Assembly (NCBI RefSeq): GCF_025949665.1
Contig: NZ_JAPDFT010000003.1
Span: 62,001-126,000 of the forward strand
Direction: 5' to 3'
Origin: Chryseobacterium viscerum
GTDB lineage: Bacteria > Bacteroidota > Bacteroidia > Flavobacteriales > Weeksellaceae
DNA length: 64,000 nucleotides
The number at the start of each line of letters is the position of its first letter. Within the stretch, counting starts at the first letter, position 1. Below the pieces are notes generated by a model. That model made no database searches, had not been told where the DNA came from, and saw only the letters and a list, made by a program, of their open reading frames with translations. A program made the position numbers and the translations under genes. Shown one piece after another: positions 1 to 7,743 of the stretch.

Positions 1-1006
1 CAGACTGAATGAACCCACTTCCGGAAAAGTATACATCAATGATGATGATATTACAAGCAAAAACAATAAGGAACTTCTGGAAGTAAGAAGAACGGAAATG
101 AGTATGGTATTTCAGAAATTCGGATTGCTGCCCCATCATACTATTTTAGATAATGCAGGTTTCGGACTGGAAATCAGAGGAGAAAGCAAAGCTTCCCGTG
201 ATGAAAAAGCACAGAAAGCCCTGGATATTGTAGGATTGAATGGCTTTGAAAATCAGTACCCTTCCCAACTTTCAGGAGGGATGCAGCAAAGAGTAGGATT
301 GGCAAGAGCTTTGGCAAATGATCCTGAAGTTTTACTTATGGATGAAGCCTTCTCCGCACTGGATCCTTTGATAAAATCTGAAATGCAGGATCAAATGCTT
401 GAACTACAGAATACCCTTCAAAAAACCATTGTCTTCATTACCCACGATTTGGACGAAGCCATTAAAATCGGAGACCGCATCGTCATTATGAAAGATGGTG
501 TCATAGAACAGATAGGAACAGCCGAAGATATTTTAACCAATCCTGCCAGCGACTATGTGAAAGCATTCGTAGAGAAAGTAGACCGTAAAACAATTATCAC
601 TGCCAGATCCTTGATGTTTGATAAAGCCACGGTAGTACGTTTCAGAAAAGACGGTCCTGAAGGAGCTTTAAGAAAAATGAGAGCTACAGGTCTGGAAAAC
701 TTACCTGTAGTAGATTTTCAGAATAAATTTCTGGGATTTGTCACCCTTAATGATGTTGTGCGCATCGCCAAAAAGAAAGAACCTACAGTGGAATCCATTA
801 TCAACAGTAATGTCCCTTCAGTTTATCCGGAAGTTACGGTTGAGGAAATGTTACCATTAATTTCCGGAAGTAAATCAGCCATCGCTGTGATTGATGAAGA
901 CAGTAAGTTTCTAGGTCTTATTACCCAGCTATCACTTGTCATAGAAGCTACCAAGTTTAACGAAGAAGAGATCATAGAATTAAAAGAAATCGCAAACAAC
1001 CAATAA
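1..1006 (+). CDS. proV: Glycine betaine/proline ABC transporter, ATP-binding subunit (5' truncated)
   Basis: ATPase subunit that powers osmoprotectant uptake. The reading frame is open from base 2, and the first visible residues (RLNEPTSGKV) are those that normally follow the Walker A P-loop, so the start and P-loop lie left of the window. Visible are the Q-loop (VFQKFGLLPH), the ABC signature LSGGMQQRV near 270-297, Walker B LLMDEAFSALDP and the switch histidine in FITHDLDEA. The last 130 or so residues look like two CBS domains, which in the OpuA/ProV family sense ionic strength. The stop is one base from the permease start, so it heads a proV-proW-proX operon. Truncation is due only to the window edge. 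Confidence 0.95.
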   Translation, partial: RLNEPTSGKVYINDDDITSKNNKELLEVRRTEMSMVFQKFGLLPHHTILDNAGFGLEIRGESKASRDEKAQKALDIVGLNGFENQYPSQLSGGMQQRVGLARALANDPEVLLMDEAFSALDPLIKSEMQDQMLELQNTLQKTIVFITHDLDEAIKIGDRIVIMKDGVIEQIGTAEDILTNPASDYVKAFVEKVDRKTIITARSLMFDKATVVRFRKDGPEGALRKMRATGLENLPVVDFQNKFLGFVTLNDVVRIAKKKEPTVESIINSNVPSVYPEVTVEEMLPLISGSKSAIAVIDEDSKFLGLITQLSLVIEATKFNEEEIIELKEIANNQ

Positions 1007-1007
1007 G

Positions 1008-1835
1008 ATGAATAAAACTATAGATATAGGTCAATATGTAGAAACTGCAATCAATTGGCTCACAGAAAATGGAAAACCTGTATTTGATGTCATAAAACAT
1101 GTAGGAAATTCCTCTATCATGGGGATTGAATGGATTCTTACAAACACACCCTTTTATGTTATCATTCTCTTTTTTACACTGCTAGCATTATGGAAAGCCG
1201 GAAAAGGCATTGCTGTAGTCACTGCAGCCGGGCTGAGTTTAATATTTCTAATGGGACTATGGAAAGAAACGATGGAAACTCTGGCGCTTATTTTTGTATC
1301 CACCATTACGGCCCTTATTTTTTCTATTCCTCTGGGAATTTTGGCTGCTAAAAGCAAGATAGCAGAAAAAATCATTCGTCCCTTACTGGATTTGATGCAG
1401 ACCATGCCCGCATTTGTTTACCTGATTCCTGCCGTACTGTTTTTCAGTATTGGTAAGGTACCCGGAGCTTTTGCAACGATTATTTTTGCGATGCCGCCTG
1501 CGGTTCGATTAACAACATTGGGAATTGAAGCCGTTCCGAAAGACATTGTAGAAGCGGCAAGGGCTTTCGGTGCCACTAACCGTCAGATTTTGTTTAAAGT
1601 AGAACTTCCTTTAGCGATGAAAACGATTTTAACCGGGATCAATCAAACCATACTGTTATCCTTATCTATGGTTGTTATTGCAGGAATGATTGCCGCAGGT
1701 GGTTTGGGAGAAAAAGTACTGGAAGGAATTAATAATCTGGATATCGGATTAGGATTTGAAAGTGGTTTATCCGTAGTGATTTTAGCCATTATCCTGGACC
1801 GTATTACTCAGGGATTTGTAAAGAAAAAGCAATAA
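1008..1835 (+). CDS. proW: Glycine betaine ABC transporter permease
   Basis: Inner-membrane permease of the betaine/proline uptake system, 275 residues. Several hydrophobic segments run from about residue 48 to the end. The ATPase-docking EAA loop is visible as EAARAFGATNRQILFKVELP in the last third, which marks a binding-protein-dependent transport permease. It lies one base after proV and one base before proX, so the three are surely co-transcribed. The hydrophilic, partly helical N-terminal 40 residues resemble the extension of ProW proteins. No anomalies were seen. Confidence 0.95.
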   Translation: MNKTIDIGQYVETAINWLTENGKPVFDVIKHVGNSSIMGIEWILTNTPFYVIILFFTLLALWKAGKGIAVVTAAGLSLIFLMGLWKETMETLALIFVSTITALIFSIPLGILAAKSKIAEKIIRPLLDLMQTMPAFVYLIPAVLFFSIGKVPGAFATIIFAMPPAVRLTTLGIEAVPKDIVEAARAFGATNRQILFKVELPLAMKTILTGINQTILLSLSMVVIAGMIAAGGLGEKVLEGINNLDIGLGFESGLSVVILAIILDRITQGFVKKKQ

Positions 1836-1836
1836 G

Positions 1837-2691
1837 ATGAAACAATTAAAATATCTGTTTTTCCCCGTTTTAATGTTGATATTTATAGCATTAAGTTCGT
1901 GTGGAAACATAAAAAATTCAAAATACATCACCATAGGAATGGTAGACGGCTGGGCGGAGGATGTTGCGATGACGCATGTTGCAAAAGCCATTCTGGACAA
2001 ACAGGGTTATCATGTCATTATTCAAAAAGCATCTACGGATATGATTCTGGCTTCGATGAATAATGAAGATACAGATCTTTTCATGGGAGTCTGGCTTCCT
2101 TACACCCATGCTAAAAAACTGGCTAAATTCCCAGGATTAGTTCATCTTGGAACCAATTATGACAACGGACGTATAGGATTGGTTGTTCCGGAATATGTTC
2201 CGGTTAAATCCATTGAAGAACTCAATCAGCATAAAGATCAATTCAATCACAGAATCATTGGAATTGAAAAAGGAGCCGGATTAACCACCGGAACAGATAA
2301 AGCTATTATTGATTATAAGCTGGATTATCAGCAGATCAACTCCTCTACCATTGCCATGATCACCGAATTACAGAATGCCATACAACGAAAAGAATGGATT
2401 GTAGTTACCGGATGGCAGCCACACTGGATGTTTGGAAAAATGAAACTTAAGTTTCTGGATGATCCTAAAAAGATATTTGGCGAAGCAGAACAGATTAAAA
2501 CCTATTCCAGAAAAAGCTTTGGTAAAGATCATCCGGAGCTGGCAAAATTCTTTTCCAAAGTCCATTTTGATGATGAAAACATGTCTGATCTTTTAATGAA
2601 AATGGAACAGAGTAAAAACAAAGAAGCTACTGCCAAAGAATGGGTGGAAGATCACACTGAACTGGTACAGTCATGGTTAGATAAAAATTAA
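1837..2691 (+). CDS. proX: Glycine betaine-binding lipoprotein of the ABC transporter
   Basis: Solute-binding component, 284 residues. A lipoprotein signal peptide ends in the lipobox LSSC (Cys about residue 22), so it is probably anchored in a membrane facing the periplasm. The body matches the OpuAC/ProX family: an early GMVDGWAED segment, LFMGVWLPYTH, and TGWQPHWMFGKMKLKFLDDP late in the protein. Aromatic residues in such segments form the cation-pi cage for betaine in characterised members. It is the third gene of the operon and is followed by a clear terminator. The substrate could also be proline betaine, choline or carnitine. Confidence 0.93.
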   Translation: MKQLKYLFFPVLMLIFIALSSCGNIKNSKYITIGMVDGWAEDVAMTHVAKAILDKQGYHVIIQKASTDMILASMNNEDTDLFMGVWLPYTHAKKLAKFPGLVHLGTNYDNGRIGLVVPEYVPVKSIEELNQHKDQFNHRIIGIEKGAGLTTGTDKAIIDYKLDYQQINSSTIAMITELQNAIQRKEWIVVTGWQPHWMFGKMKLKFLDDPKKIFGEAEQIKTYSRKSFGKDHPELAKFFSKVHFDDENMSDLLMKMEQSKNKEATAKEWVEDHTELVQSWLDKN

Positions 2692-2710
2692 TAAACAATT
2701 TGGTATTATT

Positions 2711-2748
2711 AAAAAATCCTCAACTCTACAAGAGTCTGAGGATTTTTT
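2711..2748 (+). terminator. Rho-independent terminator of the proVWX operon
   Basis: A 12-bp perfect stem (AAAAAATCCTCA pairing with TGAGGATTTTTT), extended by an inner CTCT/AGAG stem around ACA, ends in a T-run 20 bases after the proX stop. Confidence 0.85.
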
Positions 2749-2798
2749 CATCAACATAGATTATTTGATCTTTTCTCTATGAAGCAATATTGATTAGT

Positions 2799-2969
2799 AA
2801 TCGCAAAAGCGCAAAGAAATTTAATAACATACTGCTTTAAGGCGCAATAAAATTAAAGATTTTCACCAAGTTTATTTCAGTTAAATTCAACAGAATTAAA
2901 TTTTATCAAAGATAAAATCCTTGCGCCTTAAGGCATATTTAAAGGAAAATTCTTGCGTCTTTGCGTTTT
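2799..2969. repeat. Nested palindromic element with CGCAAAG-type arms
   Basis: Two inverted repeats are nested. The outer arms are 2799-2815 (TCGCAAAAGCGCAAAG) and 2952-2969 (reverse complement contains ACGCAAAGACGCAAG). The inner arms are 2835-2847 (CTTTAAGGCGCAA) and 2921-2933 (TTGCGCCTTAAGG), matching at 12 of 13 positions. There is no ORF. It sits between the proX terminator and the convergent HxlR gene. The architecture recurs at 27731-27880 and the arm type resembles the repeats around the GxxExxY gene. It is probably a small non-autonomous repeat element. Confidence 0.65.
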
Positions 2970-2983
2970 CCAATATCTCATAA

Positions 2984-3361
2984 CTATCCCATTGATTCTT
3001 TGATTTTTTCCCGATGGATTATTCCCCAATTCACCAAAGTTTCCGTCACAGGAAATACTGATTTTCCATATTCCGTCACGGCATAAGTTACAGTAATAGG
3101 TTTTGTATCCTGAATCGTTCTTGTGACCAGGAGATTGGTTTCCAGCTCTTTTAATTCCTTACTCAGCATTTTAGCGGAAATTCCTTCTATACTTCGTTCT
3201 AACTTTTTAAAATGAATCATCTGATCCGGTCTGTTCGTCAGATACCGTAAAATCATCAGTTTCCATTTTCCTCCCAATACATCCAGGCTGTCCCGCATTG
3301 CGAACAGTTCTTCCGTACAGCTGGCTTCTCTTTCGATGCCATTTTCTATGATTTTTGCCAT
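2984..3361 (-). CDS. HxlR-family winged-helix transcriptional regulator (possible thiol sensor)
   Basis: DNA-binding regulator of the HxlR/MarR-like class. The hallmark LDVLGGKWKLMILRYL is near the N-terminus and LSKELKELE fits the recognition helix. The start used is the internal Met (MAKIIENG). An upstream in-frame ATG at 3391 falls inside the palindrome and only a few bases from the predicted transcription start. With this start there is one N-terminal cysteine, Cys15, at the position of the redox-active Cys in QorR/YodB/HypR-type members. It is divergent from a quinone-oxidoreductase-like gene, the classic arrangement for electrophile-sensing HxlR proteins. Regulation of itself and that gene is inferred. 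Confidence 0.88.
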   Translation of the reverse strand: MAKIIENGIEREASCTEELFAMRDSLDVLGGKWKLMILRYLTNRPDQMIHFKKLERSIEGISAKMLSKELKELETNLLVTRTIQDTKPITVTYAVTEYGKSVFPVTETLVNWGIIHREKIKESMG

Positions 3362-3379
3362 AATAGTTTCATGAAGGTT

Positions 3380-3403
3380 ACTAGTAACCATTAGTTAACT
3401 AGT
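3380..3403. promoter_or_regulatory. Palindromic operator between HxlR gene and oxidoreductase gene
   Basis: Inverted repeat with half-sites ACTAGTAAC (3380-3388) and GTTAACTAGT (3394-3403) around a 5-bp spacer. It covers the expected start site of the leftward transcript and lies just upstream of the rightward promoter, so one dimer could control both. The size and symmetry fit HxlR operators. Binding is inferred. Confidence 0.7.
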
Positions 3404-3405
3404 AG

Positions 3406-3413
3406 CAAATATA
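3406..3413 (-). promoter_or_regulatory. -7 box of the HxlR gene promoter
   Basis: The minus strand reads TATATTTG, matching the Bacteroidota consensus TAnnTTTG. It is about 45 bases upstream of the chosen start at 3361. Confidence 0.6.
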
Positions 3414-3427
3414 AACTATTACCGCTT

Positions 3428-3435
3428 TACATTTG
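3428..3435 (+). promoter_or_regulatory. -7 box of the oxidoreductase-cupin promoter
   Basis: TACATTTG matches TAnnTTTG and ends 18 bases before the ATG at 3454. The region where a -33 element would lie abuts the palindrome at 3380-3403. Confidence 0.65.
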
Positions 3436-3453
3436 TGTATCAAATTTTAAAGT

Positions 3454-4443
3454 ATGAAAGCAGTTATTTTAAATAAAAACGGAAAGCTGGAAGACGGATT
3501 TGCAGAACAGCCTCAGCCCAAAAGCAATGAAGTTTTAATCCAGATTAAAGCAAGCGGTTTCAATCCCATAGATTACCAGATGCTGGAAAATGAGCTTGAA
3601 CGAAAACTGATCAGTTCCCCGATCTTAGGAAGAGAATTGTCAGGAATTGTAGTGGATAAAGGTTCAGAAGTTACAGAATTTAATATTGGTGATGAAGTCT
3701 ATTGTGGCAGCGGTTCCATGGGAAGCAACGGTACCTATGCCGAATATATTGCTGTCCCTGAAGCTATTGTTTCTTTTAAACCTCATAACATCTCTTTTGA
3801 ACAGGCCGCTGCTATTCCTTCAGCAGGCCTTACTTCTTTACAGATCTTTAATCGTCTAAAACTAAATCCAGAAAATACAGTTTTGGTAACAGGAGCAACA
3901 GGAGGCGTGGGTTCATTTCTGATTAAACTTTTATTAGCTCATAATATCCGGAAGATCACAACAACTGTTGGGAGTGAAGAAAACAAACAAATTCTTCTCA
4001 AGCTGGGTTTAAAAGATCATCAGATCATCAATTATAAAGAAGAAAATCTGATTGAGAATATTGTAAAAGCCAATAACAATCAGCTTTTCGAATATGGAAT
4101 TGATCTGGTTGGAAATTACATATCGGAAGTGACAGCAGAAGTTTTAAAAATTAACGGAACATATGTGGATGTGACAGCTTTGGTCACTAAAGATGCCCAT
4201 GAAGCTCTGTTCAATAAAGGAACTCTGATTATGAATATCTCCAATTATACTTATGGAATGGTTAAAAAGTATGAATATTACAAAAACAGTTTGCTTGAAA
4301 TAAAGAAACTTATCGAAAATGAAAAGATCCTTCCTCCTCAACATAAAATAGTAGGAACTCTTTCTTTGGATACCGTTCTGCAGGCGCATTCTATTTTAAA
4401 GAACAATCAGGCCCAAGGTCATAAACTTATCATGAAACATTAA
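3454..4443 (+). CDS. Zinc-independent alcohol dehydrogenase/quinone oxidoreductase family protein
   Basis: Medium-chain dehydrogenase/reductase of the NADPH:quinone reductase branch, 329 residues. The N-terminal GroES-like domain is followed by a Rossmann domain with VLVTGATGGVGSFLIKLL, the nucleotide-binding glycine motif. The catalytic and structural zinc cysteines of true alcohol dehydrogenases are not evident, so quinones, enones or other electrophiles are the likelier substrates. It is divergent from an HxlR regulator and three bases ahead of the cupin gene, suggesting a small inducible detoxification operon. The exact substrate cannot be read. Confidence 0.88.
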   Translation: MKAVILNKNGKLEDGFAEQPQPKSNEVLIQIKASGFNPIDYQMLENELERKLISSPILGRELSGIVVDKGSEVTEFNIGDEVYCGSGSMGSNGTYAEYIAVPEAIVSFKPHNISFEQAAAIPSAGLTSLQIFNRLKLNPENTVLVTGATGGVGSFLIKLLLAHNIRKITTTVGSEENKQILLKLGLKDHQIINYKEENLIENIVKANNNQLFEYGIDLVGNYISEVTAEVLKINGTYVDVTALVTKDAHEALFNKGTLIMNISNYTYGMVKKYEYYKNSLLEIKKLIENEKILPPQHKIVGTLSLDTVLQAHSILKNNQAQGHKLIMKH

Positions 4444-4446
4444 TCT

Positions 4447-4917
4447 ATGAACACAATACCAAGACGAATCGTAACAGGAACGAAAGACGGAAAATCTGTT
4501 ATTACAGAAGACCAACAGGTAGAAAATGCTGTGGAACATTTCCCGGGATTAATAATTTCAGATGTGTGGAACACTCAGACAATGCCAGCCAATTTAAACT
4601 TTGAAATCAAAATTCCTAATACCGGATTTCCACAAACTCCTAAAAATGGAACTTATTTTCGATATGTAGTCGTTCCTCCTGATAAAGACTTAGGAATAGA
4701 ATGGAAAAAGAATGAACCTCATCCGATGATGCACCAAACGCCCACACTGGATTATATCATTATCCTTTCCGGTGAGCTTTACCTCGTTATGGAAGAAGGG
4801 GAAACGCTTCTGAAACCAGGAGATATTGTCATTCAAAGAGGAACTAATCATGCATGGAGCAATCGTTCTGATGAACCTTGTATTCAGCTGGCAGTGTTGA
4901 TCGATGCAAACATTTAA
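4447..4917 (+). CDS. Cupin-domain protein
   Basis: Protein of 156 residues with one conserved cupin barrel in the second half. HPMMHQTPTLDYIIILSGEL and the later GDIVIQRGTNHAWSNRSDEP fit the two cupin motifs with metal-binding His/Glu. There is no signal peptide, so it is cytoplasmic. It starts three bases after the quinone-oxidoreductase-like gene and is probably co-transcribed. Cupins of this sort can be isomerases, dioxygenases or simple binding proteins; the reaction is unknown. Confidence 0.85.
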   Translation: MNTIPRRIVTGTKDGKSVITEDQQVENAVEHFPGLIISDVWNTQTMPANLNFEIKIPNTGFPQTPKNGTYFRYVVVPPDKDLGIEWKKNEPHPMMHQTPTLDYIIILSGELYLVMEEGETLLKPGDIVIQRGTNHAWSNRSDEPCIQLAVLIDANI

Positions 4918-4949
4918 ATTTACACGGCTACATAGGATTTTACACCATT

Positions 4950-5023
4950 GTCATTCTGACGAAGGAAGAATCTCATGTAAAGCTTAGATTCTTCATTTCA
5001 CTGCGTTACATTCAGAATGACAG
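4950..5023. repeat. Intergenic inverted repeat (TCATTCTGACGAAGGAAGAATC type)
   Basis: Outer arms GTCATTCTGA (4950-4959) and TCAGAATGAC (5012-5021) are inverted. Internal AAGAATCT and AGATTCTT also pair, giving a long hairpin of about 74 bp without coding capacity. It lies between the convergent cupin and thioredoxin-like genes, so it may act as a bidirectional 3' hairpin. From memory, this sequence type is dispersed in flavobacterial genomes; only one copy was noticed here. Confidence 0.65.
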
Positions 5024-5092
5024 CGTCATAATAATAAGATAGCAGGATTAATGTGAAATTGTATATAATTGTCTAAATTTAAATCTCACACC

Positions 5093-5554
5093 TTACAAAG
5101 CAGAAATCTCTAAAAGCTTCTGCTTCATTTTTTCAGGGGTCATCTGCCCTTCCTGATAATACACCAGATTCTGATGCTTATCCAGGAACACCCACAAAGG
5201 ATAAACAGGCTGATTTTTATTCTTTGACAAAGCCAGCGCCAATTCATGAATTCCGGAATTTCCGTTCTGCAGATATTCAAACTCCTGATTCTGGAAATGA
5301 ATTTTCTCCTTCGTTTTTTCCGCCTCGAAATTGACAAAATAGAAATGATCATTGATCATATCAACCAGCTCTTTATCTTTACTCATACGGAAAGACTCAA
5401 TCTTACAGACCACACACCAATCTGTATAAAGGTGAATAACAACCGGTTTTGGATTTTCTTTCTGCTGAACTTCAAGATCAGAAAAAGTGCCTGTCTTCAT
5501 CTGAGACAGATAAAAACAGGGCACTAACATTAAAAATAAAGTTATTTTTTTCAT
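5093..5554 (-). CDS. Thioredoxin-family periplasmic protein
   Basis: Exported thioredoxin-fold protein of 153 residues. A short signal peptide (MKKITLFLMLVPCFYLSQ) precedes the fold. The redox motif is TDWCVVCK near residue 47, a CxxC resembling DsbD C-terminal or thioredoxin-like reductases. A cis-Pro candidate occurs in QPVYPLWVFLD. Its ATG overlaps the TGA of the upstream TonB receptor (ATGA, 5551-5554), so translation is probably coupled. The pairing suggests it serves the receptor, for example by handling cysteines or a metal ligand; that is inference. Confidence 0.85.
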   Translation of the reverse strand: MKKITLFLMLVPCFYLSQMKTGTFSDLEVQQKENPKPVVIHLYTDWCVVCKIESFRMSKDKELVDMINDHFYFVNFEAEKTKEKIHFQNQEFEYLQNGNSGIHELALALSKNKNQPVYPLWVFLDKHQNLVYYQEGQMTPEKMKQKLLEISAL

Positions 5555-7620
5555 TTTAAAGTATATTTTACTCCCAGGAAACCTCTGATTCCCTGCATCG
5601 GTGCATAACCGTATGCTGTATCAAAAGTATAATGATTAGGATTATTGATAGGATCATCAACATGTTTATCAAAGGGATCAAATGGTCTCATTAAAGGATC
5701 TTTAGGTCTGAAATTGAATAAGTTTTTCATTCCGCAGTACACTTCAAATCCAGATTTGAAACTCTTGGACACCTGAATATTAGCCAGAGAATAAAAGGGT
5801 GAATATTCAGGGCGGTAGTCGTTCACTAAAACAGGAAGTCGCATTGGTCCGTAGAACTGTCCTGTAAAATCGATGGTCAGGTTATTCTCGAATTTATAAG
5901 TCAGGTTATAAGTACCACTCCACTTCGGGGCATGCAGCTGTTGTGTTTTTTGATTTTCATTATCAAATTTCTGATAGACATCCAGATAAGTCACTCCAAG
6001 ATTGACACTCAAAGGAAACTGAAAACTAAAATCCACATTCAAGGAAGCTCCTCTTGAAATTCCGTATCCGTGAAGATTATCATAAATAATTTTATTAGGA
6101 TCAGAATCAAAATCCCCTACGATTTTATTGCTGAAATAAGTATAGAATGCAGAAGCATCAAGATTCACAAGACGGTTTCCTACCGGGATTTTCCAGATAT
6201 AATTCAGATTTCCATTCACTGATCTTTCCGGTTTAAGATCAGACTTTACCACCACTTCCCTCGAACCTGTCAATGCAGCATGATCTTCAGTAAATAAATT
6301 CACCACTCTGAAGCCCGTTCCAAAATTGAAACGCAGCGTATGATACGGATTGGGTGAAAACTTCCAGGCTAACCTCGGTGAATGTACAGAATGATGTACT
6401 TTATCATAGTCATATCGGTATCCAAGCAACAAAGTATTTTTATCATTGATTTCCCACTGATCCTGAATAAAGGCACCCCAGATCGGAGATTTCATTGGCG
6501 CATTGGTGATCCCGTCTGAGGCTAATGTTCCGGGTGTATTGTCATCGTAAAAAGTCCTTTTAAAAGTAAGTCCGGCAGTGATATCATGCTTTCCGAAGCT
6601 TCTGTCCCAATACGTCTGTACAAAAGCTACTTTTTGTGTGGCATTGAACGGATTGGATCCGTAAAATGAGTTCTGGTCATGATAATTGTAGGAAAACTGA
6701 GTCACGATATGTTCCTTCAAAGGCCATTCATACAATCCGAAAACCTCTGCTCTATTGGTATAAATACTTTCTCCATATACCTGATCACTGCCTCGGTAAG
6801 ATTTGTTCCACTGCATTTCTCCTCCAAAACGGTCTTCATACAGATATCTCATCGCAAAACTCGCCTGCCTGTTTTCTTTTCTCTGAAAATTCCATTTGTT
6901 AAAAACTGAAATCCTGCTCTGTAAAGTAGCATCGGTGAAATTATCTTTATTCTGATCTATTCTTTCCTGAAAACTAAAATAATTTAAACTTAATAATGAA
7001 GCGGCATTCTTTCCTACATTGAACTTGGTGGAAAGATCCAGATTATTCTCACTCCAGGTACTCGTCATCATATCTACACTTAGCCTAGGAGCGGTCAAAG
7101 CATTTTTAGTAATAATATTTATCACTCCTCCCATTGCTTCAGAACCATAAATAGATGATGCAGGGCCTTTTACCACCTCTATCCGGTCTACCAGACTGTT
7201 TGGGATTCCACTCAAGCCATATACTGTGGAAAGTGAACTCACAATGGGCATTCCGTCAATCAAAATCATGGTATAAGGACCTTCCAGACCATTGATATGG
7301 ATATCTCCTGTATTACACACAGAACAATTCAGCTGAGGTTTTACTCCATTCACCATAGCAATGGCTTCAAAAATGCTGGGAGTCGGATTTTTCTGAAAGA
7401 ATTTCTGACTGTAGATTTCAACTGCTACAGGACTTTTTGACCTGCTCATCGGTTTTATGGTACCGGTAACTACTACATCTTCGATGTTACTCGTCTTGAT
7501 TTCCCTCTTCATAACTTTTGCAGAATCCTGACTCTTAGTATGCTGTAAACTCAAACTGTCTGTCTCCTGCGCAAAACAATAGGTTGATAAAAAAGTAATA
7601 GAAAATAATATTCGCTTCAT
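5551..7620 (-). CDS. TonB-dependent outer-membrane receptor with CxxC in the plug
   Basis: Outer-membrane active-transport receptor of 689 residues from the Met at 7620. An upstream in-frame ATG at 7650 is rejected because it lies inside the operator/promoter palindrome. A signal peptide ends around TYCFAQ. The plug shows VVVTGTIKPM, then LNCSVCNTGDIHINGLEG, GPYTMILIDGMP and RIEVVKGPASSIYGSEA, followed by beta-barrel sequence to a C-terminal YTLK. The plug CxxC is unusual and could bind metal or form a disulfide. It is coupled to a thioredoxin-like gene. No carboxypeptidase-like N-terminal domain is seen, so it looks like an iron/metal-type rather than SusC-type receptor. The substrate is unknown. 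Confidence 0.9.
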   Translation of the reverse strand: MKRILFSITFLSTYCFAQETDSLSLQHTKSQDSAKVMKREIKTSNIEDVVVTGTIKPMSRSKSPVAVEIYSQKFFQKNPTPSIFEAIAMVNGVKPQLNCSVCNTGDIHINGLEGPYTMILIDGMPIVSSLSTVYGLSGIPNSLVDRIEVVKGPASSIYGSEAMGGVINIITKNALTAPRLSVDMMTSTWSENNLDLSTKFNVGKNAASLLSLNYFSFQERIDQNKDNFTDATLQSRISVFNKWNFQRKENRQASFAMRYLYEDRFGGEMQWNKSYRGSDQVYGESIYTNRAEVFGLYEWPLKEHIVTQFSYNYHDQNSFYGSNPFNATQKVAFVQTYWDRSFGKHDITAGLTFKRTFYDDNTPGTLASDGITNAPMKSPIWGAFIQDQWEINDKNTLLLGYRYDYDKVHHSVHSPRLAWKFSPNPYHTLRFNFGTGFRVVNLFTEDHAALTGSREVVVKSDLKPERSVNGNLNYIWKIPVGNRLVNLDASAFYTYFSNKIVGDFDSDPNKIIYDNLHGYGISRGASLNVDFSFQFPLSVNLGVTYLDVYQKFDNENQKTQQLHAPKWSGTYNLTYKFENNLTIDFTGQFYGPMRLPVLVNDYRPEYSPFYSLANIQVSKSFKSGFEVYCGMKNLFNFRPKDPLMRPFDPFDKHVDDPINNPNHYTFDTAYGYAPMQGIRGFLGVKYTLK

Positions 7621-7628
7621 GAAATTAT

Positions 7629-7669
7629 AATTGTTAGACAAATCTAACAATTATTTTTCAAATACAAAA
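7629..7669 (-). promoter_or_regulatory. Promoter and overlapping operator of the TonB receptor operon
   Basis: On the minus strand TTTTG (7665-7669), 18 bases, then TAGATTTG (7639-7646) form a good flavobacterial promoter. A perfect 10-bp inverted repeat, AATTGTTAGA/TCTAACAATT (7629-7652), covers the -7 box and the expected start site. This is the position of a repressor operator, possibly metal-responsive. The regulator is not identified. Confidence 0.65.
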
Positions 7670-7713
7670 CTTAATCCAAAAAATATAGATTGAGCCAATT
7701 CATGAAAAATGAT

Positions 7714-7721
7714 TAAATTTG
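7714..7721 (+). promoter_or_regulatory. -7 box of hmgA
   Basis: TAAATTTG matches TAnnTTTG, 22 bases before the hmgA ATG. A weak TTG at 7690-7692 is a possible -33 element. Confidence 0.6.
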
Positions 7722-7743
7722 AGAAACTACATAAGAAAGTAAA

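Noticed and set aside
7621-7650. Ten-residue longer TonB receptor
   Set aside because: The extra codons lie in the palindrome and promoter. Met at 7620 starts a normal signal peptide.
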